This document shows positions 8,928 to 17,528 of a stretch of 64,000 nucleotides of DNA, one piece after another. The translations under genes and the position numbers were made by a program. This stretch comes from CBDDLD01 sp965250025 (lineage in GTDB: Bacteria > Bacteroidota > Bacteroidia > Flavobacteriales > Flavobacteriaceae): contig OZ252283.1 of assembly GCA_965250025.1 (NCBI GenBank), forward strand, positions 1,488,001 through 1,552,000, given 5' to 3'. Numbering within the stretch: the first letter of the stretch is position 1; the number at the start of each line of letters is the position of its first letter. The notes under the pieces were generated by a model. The model was given only the letters and a program-made list of their open reading frames with translations, did not search any database and was not told where the DNA came from.

Positions 8928-9743
8928 TTACTTTACCGGAAAAAAGTTGGGATAATCCCCAATATCCTTGAGGTAATCTTTTGGATTAAGTCCTGAAAAC
9001 GACTGAAAATCCTTTATAAAATGCGCCTGATCAAAATAGCCACAATCGGCAGCGATCTTTGTCCATGAGAGGCGTTCTTTGGGTTCTACAGCCGAGAGGA
9101 TCTCATTAAATCGGGTAATGCGATGCAGTTGCTTTGGGGTGATGCCTACATACTTTTTAAACAATTGAATGAATTGCTTTTGGGAATAGCCCGATGCTTT
9201 TGCCAGTTCGGAAATGTTGTTCTCAACTGAGGCCTCCTGAAGGGTTTTGATGGCATTTTGTATGATCTCGGTGTAAAAGTCATCGGCTTTAAACTGGTGC
9301 GAAAGCCAGGTTTCAATAGCCTGGAATTTATCTTCTGGCGTCTCGGACTGCTTCAATTGGGCATGCAGTTTTAGAATGGATGGCCCAAAAATGGTGTCGG
9401 CCTGTACCACGGTATTGGCTGTGAGATCGGCAGATTGATGAGTGAGGGGGTAACCGGCACCGGGTTTAAATACCACGACCATCATTTCCTCAGATTCGGC
9501 ACTAATGGTAATATGATCTCTGAGAACGCCCGAAAACCAAACATCGGTACATTCCTGTATTTTGGTTTTAGTGGTATTATCGTAAATGTATTTAGGATGA
9601 CCGGTAAGCTCAAATATGATGTTGGTAGTGCCATCGGGCAAATACTTTTCCAGGTCATGATCGGGATAATGGTCTTTAATGTAGATGATATCTACCAGAT
9701 ATTTCGATAAAGCTTCAGAAGCCTGATGGGTTTGATAAATCAA
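8928..9743 (-). CDS. AraC family transcriptional regulator
   Basis: About 271 aa. The C-terminal ~90 residues contain two helix-turn-helix units, ending in the AraC signature DQAHFIKDFQSFSGLNPKDYL. The N-terminal part (YLPDGTTNIIFELTG, then VVFKPGAGYPL) resembles the DUF6597 sensory domain found in many Bacteroidota AraC proteins. There is no ATG near the N-terminus: the frame begins with TTG at 9743 and meets a stop at about 9779, so a TTG start is likely. Probably regulates itself and the two downstream genes. Confidence 0.9.
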   Translation of the reverse strand: MIYQTHQASEALSKYLVDIIYIKDHYPDHDLEKYLPDGTTNIIFELTGHPKYIYDNTTKTKIQECTDVWFSGVLRDHITISAESEEMMVVVFKPGAGYPLTHQSADLTANTVVQADTIFGPSILKLHAQLKQSETPEDKFQAIETWLSHQFKADDFYTEIIQNAIKTLQEASVENNISELAKASGYSQKQFIQLFKKYVGITPKQLHRITRFNEILSAVEPKERLSWTKIAADCGYFDQAHFIKDFQSFSGLNPKDYLKDIGDYPNFFPVK

Positions 9744-9877
9744 ATCGTATACGGTTTGCCTGCAATTTAAGGCATTTTATTGTGATTTAGTAATGCGGCG
9801 CTTCTGTTAAAAATTGATAAAATTGAGGTTTCAGTAGATATATTTCGTACCTTAGAAGGTAATCTAAAGGTATATAA

Positions 9878-10426
9878 ATGAAAGCTTTACGTTACATTTT
9901 CACAGGTTTATTGGTATTGACTTTAGCATCGTGTAAGTCTTCCAAAGCTACTGATGCTCAGATTGCTGCCTTAGATGCCATTGTTGCCAAGCAGGAATTT
10001 AGGATCGAGTCGCATACCGCATATCCACAAACCACGTATGCCACACAACAGGTGGTTGATGCGGGCTGGATAGCACCCGGGAATAACAGTAATAGTATTA
10101 AACTATTGGATAACCCTAATTTTCTTATGGTATCGGGCGATAGCATATCGTCGCATTTGCCATATTATGGCGAACGCCAGCAAATAACGAGTTATGGTGG
10201 TGGAGACGATGCCATAGCCTTTGAAGGTGTTATTGAAAATTATAAAACGGTTAAGCATAAGGATAACAGTTATACCATATCGTTTAATGCCAGAAGCCAT
10301 TCTGAACGGTTTAATGTTATGCTGAAACTCAGACCCAATAATAGCAGTTATATTGCGCTAACCGGCGGTAAGCGTTTTCCAATTAAATACTCCGGAAACC
10401 TGAAGCCTGTAGCGGCTGTAAAATAA
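9878..10426 (+). CDS. DUF4251 lipoprotein
   Basis: 182 aa with a lipobox (LLVLTLASC, Cys at about residue 19), so a Sec-exported lipoprotein. The body (TYATQQVVDAGWIAPGNNS, YYGERQQITSYGGGDDAIAFEG, then the ISFNARSHSERFNVML strand region) matches the DUF4251 family, widespread and uncharacterised in Bacteroidota. The stop is directly adjacent to the convergent gene on the minus strand. Divergent from the AraC gene. A near-consensus -7 element (TATATTTC, 9838-9845) lies 33 bp upstream. Confidence 0.9.
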   Translation: MKALRYIFTGLLVLTLASCKSSKATDAQIAALDAIVAKQEFRIESHTAYPQTTYATQQVVDAGWIAPGNNSNSIKLLDNPNFLMVSGDSISSHLPYYGERQQITSYGGGDDAIAFEGVIENYKTVKHKDNSYTISFNARSHSERFNVMLKLRPNNSSYIALTGGKRFPIKYSGNLKPVAAVK

Positions 10427-11014
10427 TTATTGGCAAGTGTCTGGCTGACGTGTTACGGCATTTAAATCTTTCCAAACTGCGTGCTCAAAAGGCTTTGGCG
10501 AACATCGGAATATAATGGTAGAAGTAAGGCTGGTACTGCAAAAATGCTGTTCTACACTAATCGTTAAGGTTTGTACTTTTCCGGTGTGAAATCCATCAAA
10601 GAACTTCATTTTCCCAATAAATGACTGATTTGTATTGGTGTCAGGGTTTGGAATAAAAAGCACAACAGGATCCGGAAATGTTGTTGCCCAATGGTTGGGT
10701 TTCATGAGCCCATTAAAATAACCTTCAAAATTCTGTTCTATGGTTTGGATATCTAATTCGGCAGACGCTTTAACTTGCCAGGCGATGACTAAGGACCAAA
10801 ACTGATCACTGTCTTTATTAGACCATTGCGGTGAAAATCGTAATTCCTCAAAACCTTCGAGTTGAACAAGCGGTGCCCAGTCTACAGGAAAAGTAATAAC
10901 TTCTTTTGGCCAATCGGCATTTGCAACTAATACCGATGGTGTTTGCGTATCCTGACTTAATACGGCAGTTGTTGCATAAAACGTTAGGAGTAATGTGAGT
11001 ACAAATGATTTCAT
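10427..11014 (-). CDS. Exported 195-aa protein, unknown
   Basis: Signal peptide MKSFVLTLLLTFYATTAVLSQ, then a soluble domain with WAPLVQLEGFEELRFSPQW and, near the C-terminus, EQHFCSTSLTSTIIFRCSP and PDTC (three cysteines, possibly a periplasmic disulfide). I do not recognise the family. The promoter region carries a 22-bp motif almost identical to one in front of the serine hydrolase gene at 19980, on the far side of the accessory array. This suggests the two genes share a regulator and may once have been neighbours. Confidence 0.75.
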   Translation of the reverse strand: MKSFVLTLLLTFYATTAVLSQDTQTPSVLVANADWPKEVITFPVDWAPLVQLEGFEELRFSPQWSNKDSDQFWSLVIAWQVKASAELDIQTIEQNFEGYFNGLMKPNHWATTFPDPVVLFIPNPDTNTNQSFIGKMKFFDGFHTGKVQTLTISVEQHFCSTSLTSTIIFRCSPKPFEHAVWKDLNAVTRQPDTCQ

Positions 11015-11055
11015 GAGGCTAAAGCTAAAAGGTTTATTGGAATTGTAGTGTAAAA

Positions 11056-11077
11056 AAATGTCAAAAGAGTGTCAAAG
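11056..11077 (-). promoter_or_regulatory. 22-bp promoter-proximal motif, copy 1
   Basis: Read on the minus strand: TTTGACACT, C, TTTTGACA, then T-rich. This contains two TTTGACA half-sites in direct orientation 10 bp apart, about 45 bp upstream of the gene ending at 10427. A second TGACACT lies inverted at 11091-11097. Copy 2 is at 19921-19943, differing at about one position in 22. Likely an activator or repressor site. It is not a sigma-70 -35 box, since Bacteroidota do not use TTGACA. Confidence 0.5.
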
Positions 11078-11123
11078 TAAGAGTTTATAATGACACTTAA
11101 ATAACTATGTAGGGTTGTGGTTA

Positions 11124-11156
<33 letters not shown>

Positions 11157-11162
11157 ACAATT

Positions 11163-11348
11163 ATAGCAAATGGCGTATAGCTTTGCTATTTGACATAAAA
11201 CCAGATATAAAAACACGTGAGTGTTTTATATCGTCACCGATATTATGTAAAAGCCATTTGCGGCAATGCTAAACCCAGCCCAAAAACATTATAATTGTAA
11301 TTCTTGTATTCCGGTAAAACCACGATAAATTTTTATTTGAGCGATTAC
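11163..11348. repeat. Junction repeat R3, copy 1 (left edge of cassette array)
   Basis: Noncoding element shared with 15410-15602 and, in shortened form, 18701-18830. It opens with a perfect 8-bp inverted repeat (ATAGCAAA at 11163, TTTGCTAT at 11182). A second arm, GCCATTTGC at 11253, can pair with the early GCAAATGGC. The conserved tail includes GGCAATGCTAAACCCAGCC and CCACGATAAATTTTTATTTG. The loop region between the arms (11200-11245) differs from copy 2 and is itself nearly palindromic. Potentially a long imperfect hairpin in single-stranded form. Confidence 0.75.
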
Positions 11349-11532
11349 TCACGTTGTTAATATTGTTTTTGGCGTGTTCGTGAATGCTGCGCATTTCTCG
11401 TAAGCTTGCCACAAGAGTATAAAATTTTCCCAGCCGTATAAACTCGCAGATTTTAAAAATTGATACTCAATCAATTTTCAAAACTCATGAGCAAATTTCT
11501 ATACACTTGTTATATTCGTAACTTCTTTTAGT
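11349..11532. other. Intergenic spacer, no gene seen
   Basis: The rest of the 518-bp gap (11015-11532) after repeat R3 shows no supportable ORF. It lies at the 3' end of the ietAS operon and is AT-rich, with a short run resembling a weak inverted repeat around 11450-11480 (TTGATACTCAATCAA). Confidence 0.5.
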
Positions 11533-11661
11533 CTATTTCTTTTTACGCTTAGGTGGTTTTAATGACGGCGTATTTCCAGGAGTGTCTTTATTATCTCTTT
11601 GACGTCTATCTGGTTTACCTGTTGATTTTGCTATCCTTTTAGGTCCTGGTTTAAGTCCCAT
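11533..11661 (-). CDS. 42-aa very basic protein at the end of the ietAS operon
   Basis: The start is taken as the ATG at 11661, four bases after the ietS stop. The longer frame upstream overlaps ietS and reads as a shadow. The peptide MGLKPGPKRIAKSTGKP continues with RRQRDNKD and ends PKRKKK: about one third Lys/Arg, with many Pro and Gly and no hydrophobic core, so probably disordered and nucleic-acid- or membrane-binding. Tight spacing suggests translation coupled to ietS. I know of no such third component in described IetAS systems, and the ORF could be fortuitous. Confidence 0.5.
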   Translation of the reverse strand: MGLKPGPKRIAKSTGKPDRRQRDNKDTPGNTPSLKPPKRKKK

Positions 11662-11665
11662 AATT

Positions 11666-13984
11666 TTAATTTTTAAGTTGAATATCTGTTTTAATTTTAA
11701 TATTATTTTGAACAAAATTATTTGCCTCTAATCCAGCAGTAATATTGTCATAAACTTTAGTATTATTTTTTGTGTCCTTGATAGTAATAACTAGGCAAAA
11801 ATCAGTACTTATATTTTCTTGAGTTTTTTCAAGATGGTCTCTGTAAAGGCCTTCAATCTTTAAAAACCATCTTTTTGGATATTCAGTATACCTTATTTTA
11901 TTTGCTTCAGTAATATCATCAAGGTCTATTGCCCACTTTTTTACAGGTTGATATTTTTGATGATAACTTTTAAGAATCCTTTCTCCACTAAAATTGGCAT
12001 TCTTTATAATCTCTCTTTTACTATATATACCTGGTGCAAATAAATTCTGACTCAATTTATCTTTTCCAATTGAATTTCTAATAGTCCTCCCCTTTCTTTC
12101 TACTTTTTCATTATAAGTACCAAAGTAGACGTCAATATTTGATTGACAATATTCATCACCTTGTGTTGCATCTAAATCTGGAGCACTTACTAAAGTTGCA
12201 GTAATTTCTCCGTAATAAAAATTACCTTCAACCATATTTTCCGGATAAGGAAAATCTAAAATTTCTATAAAATTTCCCTTCACTAAAGTATCTCGAATTA
12301 CTAATGTAATTTCATTTTCAGCATTATATAGGATATTGGTAATATTAGATGGAACACCAAATCCCATTTGCTTTAATCTGTCTTCTAAATCTAAAGTTAC
12401 AGCTGGATATTTAGCAGAATGAATCATTAACGCTTTTAATAATAAAGGATCAAAATCTTCAGCCAATTCATTTTGTAATCCAGCCATAATTGAAGTCACT
12501 CTTGGAGTTGAGAAACTCGTGCCTGCTTTTGGACTAATTTCATCTTTTGCGTTAATTGTATTTACACCTGAAAATGTACTTTGACCTTGATCATTAACAC
12601 CTGAATTACCTCCATAATGGGTTAATTCGGGTTTAACTAAATTAAATGGTCCTGATCCCATTCTGCTAAAAGGAGAAGGTTCATCTTCTTTCGATATATC
12701 ATTTGTATCTTGCTTGTGAGCAATAGAACCAACTGCAAGAGCTCTAACAGAATCTGCAGATTTTTGAATTTTACCTTTCGGTTTATTAATTTTAAAGTTG
12801 CCACAGTTACCTACTGACGTACAAATAATCACATTATTTTCATCTTGCAATGCATCTAAAGCTGCTCCAAAATCAGAGATTTTGTGAGAATCAATTTCAT
12901 TGCTCCAACCAACACAAAGATTCCAAACTTTTATTTCAGGTCTATTTTTAATTGCTTCTTCTATATTTTTTCTTAAATCGAATTCAGTAACTGTATTTAA
13001 TAAATCTTGTTTTGGAACAATTGTGGCATCATAAAGAAAACAGCCATCAGCATTCGTATAATCAGAACTTTCTAATTTATCACCATATACAATAACACTA
13101 GCTACTGCTGTACCATGCCCAGTATCAATATCATCATCAATATAATTTGTGTGTTTATCTTTTAAAATCCAAGGCGATAAGCATTTGCTTTTTGCTATAC
13201 CAGAATCTAAAACACCAACAATTGGATAATTTTTGTTTTCGTTAGGTTCCTTGATTTCTATGAAATTATCAACTTCAGTTGATTCAGAATCAAATGTTAT
13301 GCTATAAGTTGGCATATCTTCTATAGAACTTAAGCCTTCAAAACTTTGCAAAACAGGCATAGCCTTTTCACTATAAGGTATTTTATATATAATTAAATCA
13401 TCAGAATAATAATCACCTTCAAATTCAATATCTTGTTCTTTACAGGTTTTTTGGAATGCTCTATGCACAGTTTTATTAAGCTCATTCTCTTGAAAATCAA
13501 TTAATTTAACCTTCAAATAATCATTATTTTCTACTTCAATTTTTGGTTCAAATAAATTAGTTTCTACTATTGACGCCAAACCAAGCATGTTTTTTTTCAA
13601 ATTGGAAACATTGTTTCCTATTGCGTGTAGATCTTTTGAATTTTCAATTTTTACTAATAGTGATGATTCATCAAAAAAACCAATTAAATTATTTTTTTGG
13701 TTTACATCAATCATCTTTCTAATATTTGATCTATGTGTTTTAGCTAAAGCCTTTTCATCTAGCTTTATTTCAACAGTTACCGGTATAAAGTTATTTTTAT
13801 TAACTCTTTTGTCAAGTTCATTTCCTACTTCTCCAAGAGTATCAAATATCATTTTAGCCCTTTCTTCTATAGGAACATTTAACATCCAAACAGGGTCATC
13901 TCCTCCTCCTCCTTCAGTTAAAGAGTCATCTATTTCTTTTCTTTTCTCTACAATTTTTATAGGAAGATATTTCTTTTTTGCCAT
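11666..13984 (-). CDS. ietS: Subtilisin-like (S8) protease, IetS-like defence component
   Basis: 772 aa, no signal peptide, so cytoplasmic. The S8 catalytic triad is visible: Asp in VGVLDSGIAKSKC, His in DTGHGTAVASVI, Ser in GTSFSTPRVTSIMAG, spread over about residues 255-500. An N-terminal ~240-residue region and a C-terminal ~250-residue beta-rich region flank the protease and probably confer recognition. Cytoplasmic subtilases paired with an AAA ATPase match IetS of the IetAS system, first described in plasmid incompatibility and later shown to be antiphage. The start overlaps the ietA stop by one base (TAATG), implying coupled translation. The region is more AT-rich than its surroundings, consistent with transfer. 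Confidence 0.85.
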   Translation of the reverse strand: MAKKKYLPIKIVEKRKEIDDSLTEGGGGDDPVWMLNVPIEERAKMIFDTLGEVGNELDKRVNKNNFIPVTVEIKLDEKALAKTHRSNIRKMIDVNQKNNLIGFFDESSLLVKIENSKDLHAIGNNVSNLKKNMLGLASIVETNLFEPKIEVENNDYLKVKLIDFQENELNKTVHRAFQKTCKEQDIEFEGDYYSDDLIIYKIPYSEKAMPVLQSFEGLSSIEDMPTYSITFDSESTEVDNFIEIKEPNENKNYPIVGVLDSGIAKSKCLSPWILKDKHTNYIDDDIDTGHGTAVASVIVYGDKLESSDYTNADGCFLYDATIVPKQDLLNTVTEFDLRKNIEEAIKNRPEIKVWNLCVGWSNEIDSHKISDFGAALDALQDENNVIICTSVGNCGNFKINKPKGKIQKSADSVRALAVGSIAHKQDTNDISKEDEPSPFSRMGSGPFNLVKPELTHYGGNSGVNDQGQSTFSGVNTINAKDEISPKAGTSFSTPRVTSIMAGLQNELAEDFDPLLLKALMIHSAKYPAVTLDLEDRLKQMGFGVPSNITNILYNAENEITLVIRDTLVKGNFIEILDFPYPENMVEGNFYYGEITATLVSAPDLDATQGDEYCQSNIDVYFGTYNEKVERKGRTIRNSIGKDKLSQNLFAPGIYSKREIIKNANFSGERILKSYHQKYQPVKKWAIDLDDITEANKIRYTEYPKRWFLKIEGLYRDHLEKTQENISTDFCLVITIKDTKNNTKVYDNITAGLEANNFVQNNIKIKTDIQLKN

Positions 13985-15093
13985 TATTCTTTTTCTTTAT
14001 GTCTTGATGTAATTTCTTTTACCTTACGTAATGATAAATCTGTTACTTCTGTGATTTCTAATTGAGTTATTAAATTATCATTTAAGTAAGCTATCAGTTT
14101 TTCATTAGAAACTTTACCATGATTTTTATGTCTAAAACATTCTTTTAAAAACTCAAGATATTTTACAGATTTATCTTTGTTAATTATTGTATTTGTTATT
14201 GCATTATTACAGATAGTTTTAACCTCAGAAGGAGTGTAACTTGAAAGAATGCTAGTAAGTCTTTCTCTCTTTTTCTTATCATCTTTAAAATCCAAATCAA
14301 AACCTTCAGTAAATGATTCTACTAACATTTCAGTAAAATCTGGAGAAGATGGTTTGTTAACTTCTATTATAGTATCAAATCGTCTCCATACAGCGCTATC
14401 TAAAATTTCGCTATGGTTTGTAGCTGTAATTAAAACATTATTAAAATTATCAATACTTTGTAGTAAGCTATTTATTACTCTTTTTAGTTCTCCATGTTCA
14501 TGCTCATCATCTCTAGCTTTTGCAATCGCATCAAATTCATCAATAAAAAGAATACATGGTTTTGTGTTTGCAAAATCAAATACTTTTCTAATATTTTTTG
14601 AAGTACTTCCTAGCAATGATGAGACTAATGTGTCTAATCGTGCTGTTACTAAAGGTAATCCAGATTCTTTAGCAATATAATTAGCCAATGTAGTTTTACC
14701 ACATCCTGGAGGTCCATAAAGCATCATTGATAAATTTGTTGTAACTCCTGCCTTTTCTAAATTTTCCTTGTTTTTAATTTTCTTTATAAAAGTATCTAAT
14801 GCATCTTCTATAGATTCATCAATTACTACTTTAGAACTGAATTTTGGATGTTCAACTTCAACCATGCTCATTCTCGATTCTGTGTCAACAGGAGCTTGTG
14901 CTGTTATTTCGTCTAAAGTTACCATTCCGCCATATTCAGAAGTATTAAGTGATAACGTCCTTTGCAACCTTTCGGCAAAACGTGAATCACCATCCTTTTT
15001 CAATTTCTTAATTAAAAGTTCAGCGTATTGAGAAACTTTTTTTGGTTCCTTTTTTAATCCAGATTCTATTATTCTTATTATTTCAGTATGCAT
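13984..15093 (-). CDS. ietA: AAA+ ATPase, IetA-like defence component
   Basis: 369 aa from the ATG at 15093; the TTG one codon upstream is not needed. The AAA+ core runs from about residue 110: Walker A GPPGCGKTT, Walker B CILFIDEFDAIA, sensor 1 ITATNHSE and an arginine-finger-like WRRFD. An N-terminal helical part of about 100 residues and a C-terminal lid precede translational coupling to ietS. The family resembles FtsH/spastin-type AAA domains. In IetAS the ATPase presumably controls or feeds the subtilase. The pairing, order and overlap support the assignment; the antiphage role is known for the family but untested here. Confidence 0.87.
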   Translation of the reverse strand: MHTEIIRIIESGLKKEPKKVSQYAELLIKKLKKDGDSRFAERLQRTLSLNTSEYGGMVTLDEITAQAPVDTESRMSMVEVEHPKFSSKVVIDESIEDALDTFIKKIKNKENLEKAGVTTNLSMMLYGPPGCGKTTLANYIAKESGLPLVTARLDTLVSSLLGSTSKNIRKVFDFANTKPCILFIDEFDAIAKARDDEHEHGELKRVINSLLQSIDNFNNVLITATNHSEILDSAVWRRFDTIIEVNKPSSPDFTEMLVESFTEGFDLDFKDDKKKRERLTSILSSYTPSEVKTICNNAITNTIINKDKSVKYLEFLKECFRHKNHGKVSNEKLIAYLNDNLITQLEITEVTDLSLRKVKEITSRHKEKE

Positions 15094-15113
15094 CAATTAT
15101 ATGTTAGTTTGGA

Positions 15114-15146
15114 CAAATATATAAATAATTGTTCTATAAATATCAA
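15114..15146 (-). promoter_or_regulatory. Promoter of the ietA-ietS operon
   Basis: On the minus strand TTG (15146-15144) is followed after 22 bp by TATATTTG (15121-15114), a full match to the TTG/TAnnTTTG promoter. The ATG of ietA is 21 bp downstream of the -7 element. The promoter sits inside an array of 21-bp-spaced repeats. Confidence 0.65.
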
Positions 15147-15199
15147 ATTATGTTCTATTTTATTAATTAAACGTTCTACAGAGTGTAATTATTGTTCTT
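15131..15199. repeat. Four direct repeats of GTTCTA/GTTCTT at exact 21-bp spacing
   Basis: GTTCTA occurs at 15131, 15152 and 15173, and GTTCTT at 15194: four half-sites each 21 bp apart, i.e. two DNA turns, all on one face of the helix. The first lies between the -33 and -7 elements of the ietA promoter and the others extend upstream. The pattern suits a cooperatively bound regulator, similar in geometry to LytTR-type paired repeats but with four units. No gene for such a regulator is visible in the cassette. Confidence 0.6.
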
Positions 15200-15240
15200 T
15201 TAAGATTGTAAGCCAACTAGTTAAAGCTATTTTTAACATA

Positions 15241-15602
15241 CCATTTCACACACATTTCACTACGCTCCTATCGTCGCTACGCAAAAAGAGTGTTCCAATA
15301 ACATTGTAAAAGAACTTTATAGAGTAAAATTTTTTGAAGAAACTGCAGTAACAACTTTCGCTTTTATCCAAAGCTCAAGTTACATAACGCAGAACATTAT
15401 AATACATTTATAGCAAATGACGTATAGCTTTACTATTTGACATAAAATCAGTTCTGTGACGTTCTAATCACATAACGGTAATGATTTTATGTCTAAGCCA
15501 TTTGCGGCAATGCTAAATCCAGCCAAAAAATATTCCTAATTATAATTCTCATATTCGGGGAAAACCACGATAAATTTTTATTTGGACAATTCTCAGCGAT
15601 TA
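15241..15602. repeat. Composite junction repeat R1-R2-R3, copy 2
   Basis: Lies between the ietAS operon and the redox module. R1 (15241-15300) contains CACTACGCTCCTATCGTCG. R2 (15354-15400) contains TTCGCTTTTATCC, then AAGCTCAAGTTACATAACGC. R3 (15410-15602) repeats 11163-11348, with arms ATAGCAAA and GCCATTTGC (15497), followed by GGCAATGCTAAATCCAGCC. R1 recurs at 18601 and 19804, R2 at 18672 and 18996-19100, R3 at 11163 and 18701. It looks like the boundary unit of a gene-cassette array. Confidence 0.75.
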
Positions 15603-15720
15603 GCATTTGGAGAAATAAAGTGAATTTGCGTTAAAAACCTGTGGCGTTGGCATTATCTATTCTGCTTGTTATTCCAGTCGCATCATCTCGCCGCCAACGT
15701 TTTATGAGATCAGGAAAAAA
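15603..15720. other. Spacer with CGTTGGC/GCCAACG inverted repeat
   Basis: Between repeat R3 and the bestrophin stop codon, a perfect 7-bp inverted repeat (CGTTGGC 15645-15651, GCCAACG 15693-15699) spans a 41-bp loop. It may be part of the junction element or a weak terminator for the minus-strand genes. No ORF is supported here. Confidence 0.4.
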
Positions 15721-16827
15721 CTACATCTGAATTCCATTCTGAGACTCAATTGGTCCGGGTATTTCTGAGTCATCATCACCTATCATTTGTCTAATGTCGA
15801 TTTCTATACCACGTGACATAGTTGTTATTGGAACATCATTAGCGATACCTTCAAATGGATTTTCAGATACTTCTCCTATACGTTCCATGGTATGAAAAAT
15901 CCAAGAAATTACAACACTAAACGGAATCGTAAACCACACAAAATGGGTACCAATAAATTCAACTATATAATGAAAACCACCTTCAGGATATGGTTTCCAG
16001 GTTTCAACCAATTCTAAGACTATATTCCCAATTTTATCAAATTCGTGCATCATTCCAAAGGGCAATAATGCTACGAAAATCCAAATAAAAAATCGATTTA
16101 AAGTCGCAAACTGCCTTGGATATGGAAAGTTCTTAATACGTTCTGCTTTGCCTTGTAAGGTAAAGAATTCTACCATCATCTGTTCCATTTCTAAAAAAGA
16201 AAACTCCCAAATATGACCACTTTCTTTAAGCTTACGAAGTTGCTTTGATTGTAAATTAATACATGCTGTTTGTTTGTTATTCTTACTTAAAATGAATTGT
16301 TTGTCGTCTTCGGTTACATAACCATCTAATTCTACAGCTAAAGTGAATTTACGTTCATTTATCTGAATACCTTCCATATACTCCCTATCCGATTTATTTT
16401 TACTGGAAAGCTCCCATGGTTTTGGTGTGCGTAGTGCGTGACGCAATGAAGTCATCCACGCAACATGGCGCATAATCAATTGTTTTTTTATTTTAAAAAG
16501 TTCATCTTCAGAATAGTGTTCTTTAGCATGTTCATTGGTAATAAAATCGTTTACCATTATAGCAAATGATCGCGATGCATTAACAATACCTCCCCAAATT
16601 TTACGAGCTTCCCAAAGGCGTCCATATGACGCATTGTTTTTAAATGAAATTATAAACGCTAGTGCTGTACCTACCAAACCAATAGGAAGCCAAGGTAAGT
16701 GTAACCAATACCATTTAAAAACTGAATATAATATGACAGGAATTAACGATAGAATTACAAAAATGTAAATATAACGCCTTGTCCAACCAAGCATTTCTTT
16801 AATGGAATAATTTCTTCGTGTTAACAT
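15721..16827 (-). CDS. Bestrophin family ion channel
   Basis: 368 aa with hydrophobic helices near residues 20-65 and 235-310. The N-terminal FIISFKNNASYGRLWEARK is the signature of bacterial bestrophins (former UPF0187), including the conserved YxRxWEAR stretch. Bacterial homologues form pentameric inner-membrane ion channels. Length is slightly above the usual ~300 aa because of a charged insertion around residues 140-200. Downstream of the redoxin gene with a 53-bp gap, same strand, so probably transcribed with it. Confidence 0.9.
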   Translation of the reverse strand: MLTRRNYSIKEMLGWTRRYIYIFVILSLIPVILYSVFKWYWLHLPWLPIGLVGTALAFIISFKNNASYGRLWEARKIWGGIVNASRSFAIMVNDFITNEHAKEHYSEDELFKIKKQLIMRHVAWMTSLRHALRTPKPWELSSKNKSDREYMEGIQINERKFTLAVELDGYVTEDDKQFILSKNNKQTACINLQSKQLRKLKESGHIWEFSFLEMEQMMVEFFTLQGKAERIKNFPYPRQFATLNRFFIWIFVALLPFGMMHEFDKIGNIVLELVETWKPYPEGGFHYIVEFIGTHFVWFTIPFSVVISWIFHTMERIGEVSENPFEGIANDVPITTMSRGIEIDIRQMIGDDDSEIPGPIESQNGIQM

Positions 16828-16880
16828 GGATTAAAATTTAATATGTTGAATTAATCATCATAAAACAATTTAATATGAAT

Positions 16881-17528
16881 TTAGATAGTTTCCAAAGCCT
16901 CTACTAACACATCTGGATTAGGACGTTTGGTATAGTCTATGGAATACTCTGCATATTTAATAATACCATCAATTCCGATAATAAAACGTGCTGGTATTGG
17001 TAAGGTCCATGAATCATCACCATTGTAGTCTGGTAAGCTTATTTTGAAAGTATCCTTATATAAGGATTTAAGAGGATCTCGCATTGTCCAACGTAAACCA
17101 AATTGTGCTGCAATTCTATTTTCTGAATCACTAAGTAGATCAAAGTTTAAGCGTTGTCTCTCTACTATTTGCTTGTTATGTTTTTCTAGTTGTGGAGAAA
17201 TACTTAACATCGTTGCGTTTTGAGCTTCAAACGGAGACTTATAACGCTTTAAATTACCTAAATCCAAATTACAATAAGGACACCAAACGCCTCTGTAAAA
17301 TGTAATGATTAAATCACCGCTTTGTAATAGTTCTTTACTTGAAATTATTTTGCCTTCCTGATTTGGAAGTGAAAACTCAGGTGCTTTATCTCCTATTTTT
17401 AATATACCTTCTCTAATACCAGAAGTTTCTAAATCTTTAGTTGCTTGGTGCATAATAGCAACATTTTCTTGGGGCATATTTCCCTCTATCTTGTTTTTTA
17501 ATTTTGCTAGACTGTCTTCTAATGTCAT
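16881..17528 (-). CDS. Peroxiredoxin-like (AhpC/TSA) thiol protein
   Basis: 215 aa, no signal peptide. A thioredoxin fold begins near residue 45 (GDKAPEFSLPNQEGK), and TFYRGVWCPYCNLDL carries a CxxC in place of the single peroxidatic Cys of classical peroxiredoxins. This is the layout of the peroxiredoxin-like family, probably a thiol peroxidase or disulfide reductase. The start ATG overlaps the stop of the upstream oxidoreductase by 4 bp (ATGA), so the two are translationally coupled. Likely part of an electrophile or oxidant response under the HxlR gene. Confidence 0.88.
   Translation of the reverse strand: MTLEDSLAKLKNKIEGNMPQENVAIMHQATKDLETSGIREGILKIGDKAPEFSLPNQEGKIISSKELLQSGDLIITFYRGVWCPYCNLDLGNLKRYKSPFEAQNATMLSISPQLEKHNKQIVERQRLNFDLLSDSENRIAAQFGLRWTMRDPLKSLYKDTFKISLPDYNGDDSWTLPIPARFIIGIDGIIKYAEYSIDYTKRPNPDVLVEALETI

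Noticed and set aside
15131..15199. Possible CRISPR or plasmid iteron origin
   Set aside because: Repeats of 6 bp on a 21-bp pitch are too short for CRISPR, and no replication gene is nearby; a regulator array is the better reading.
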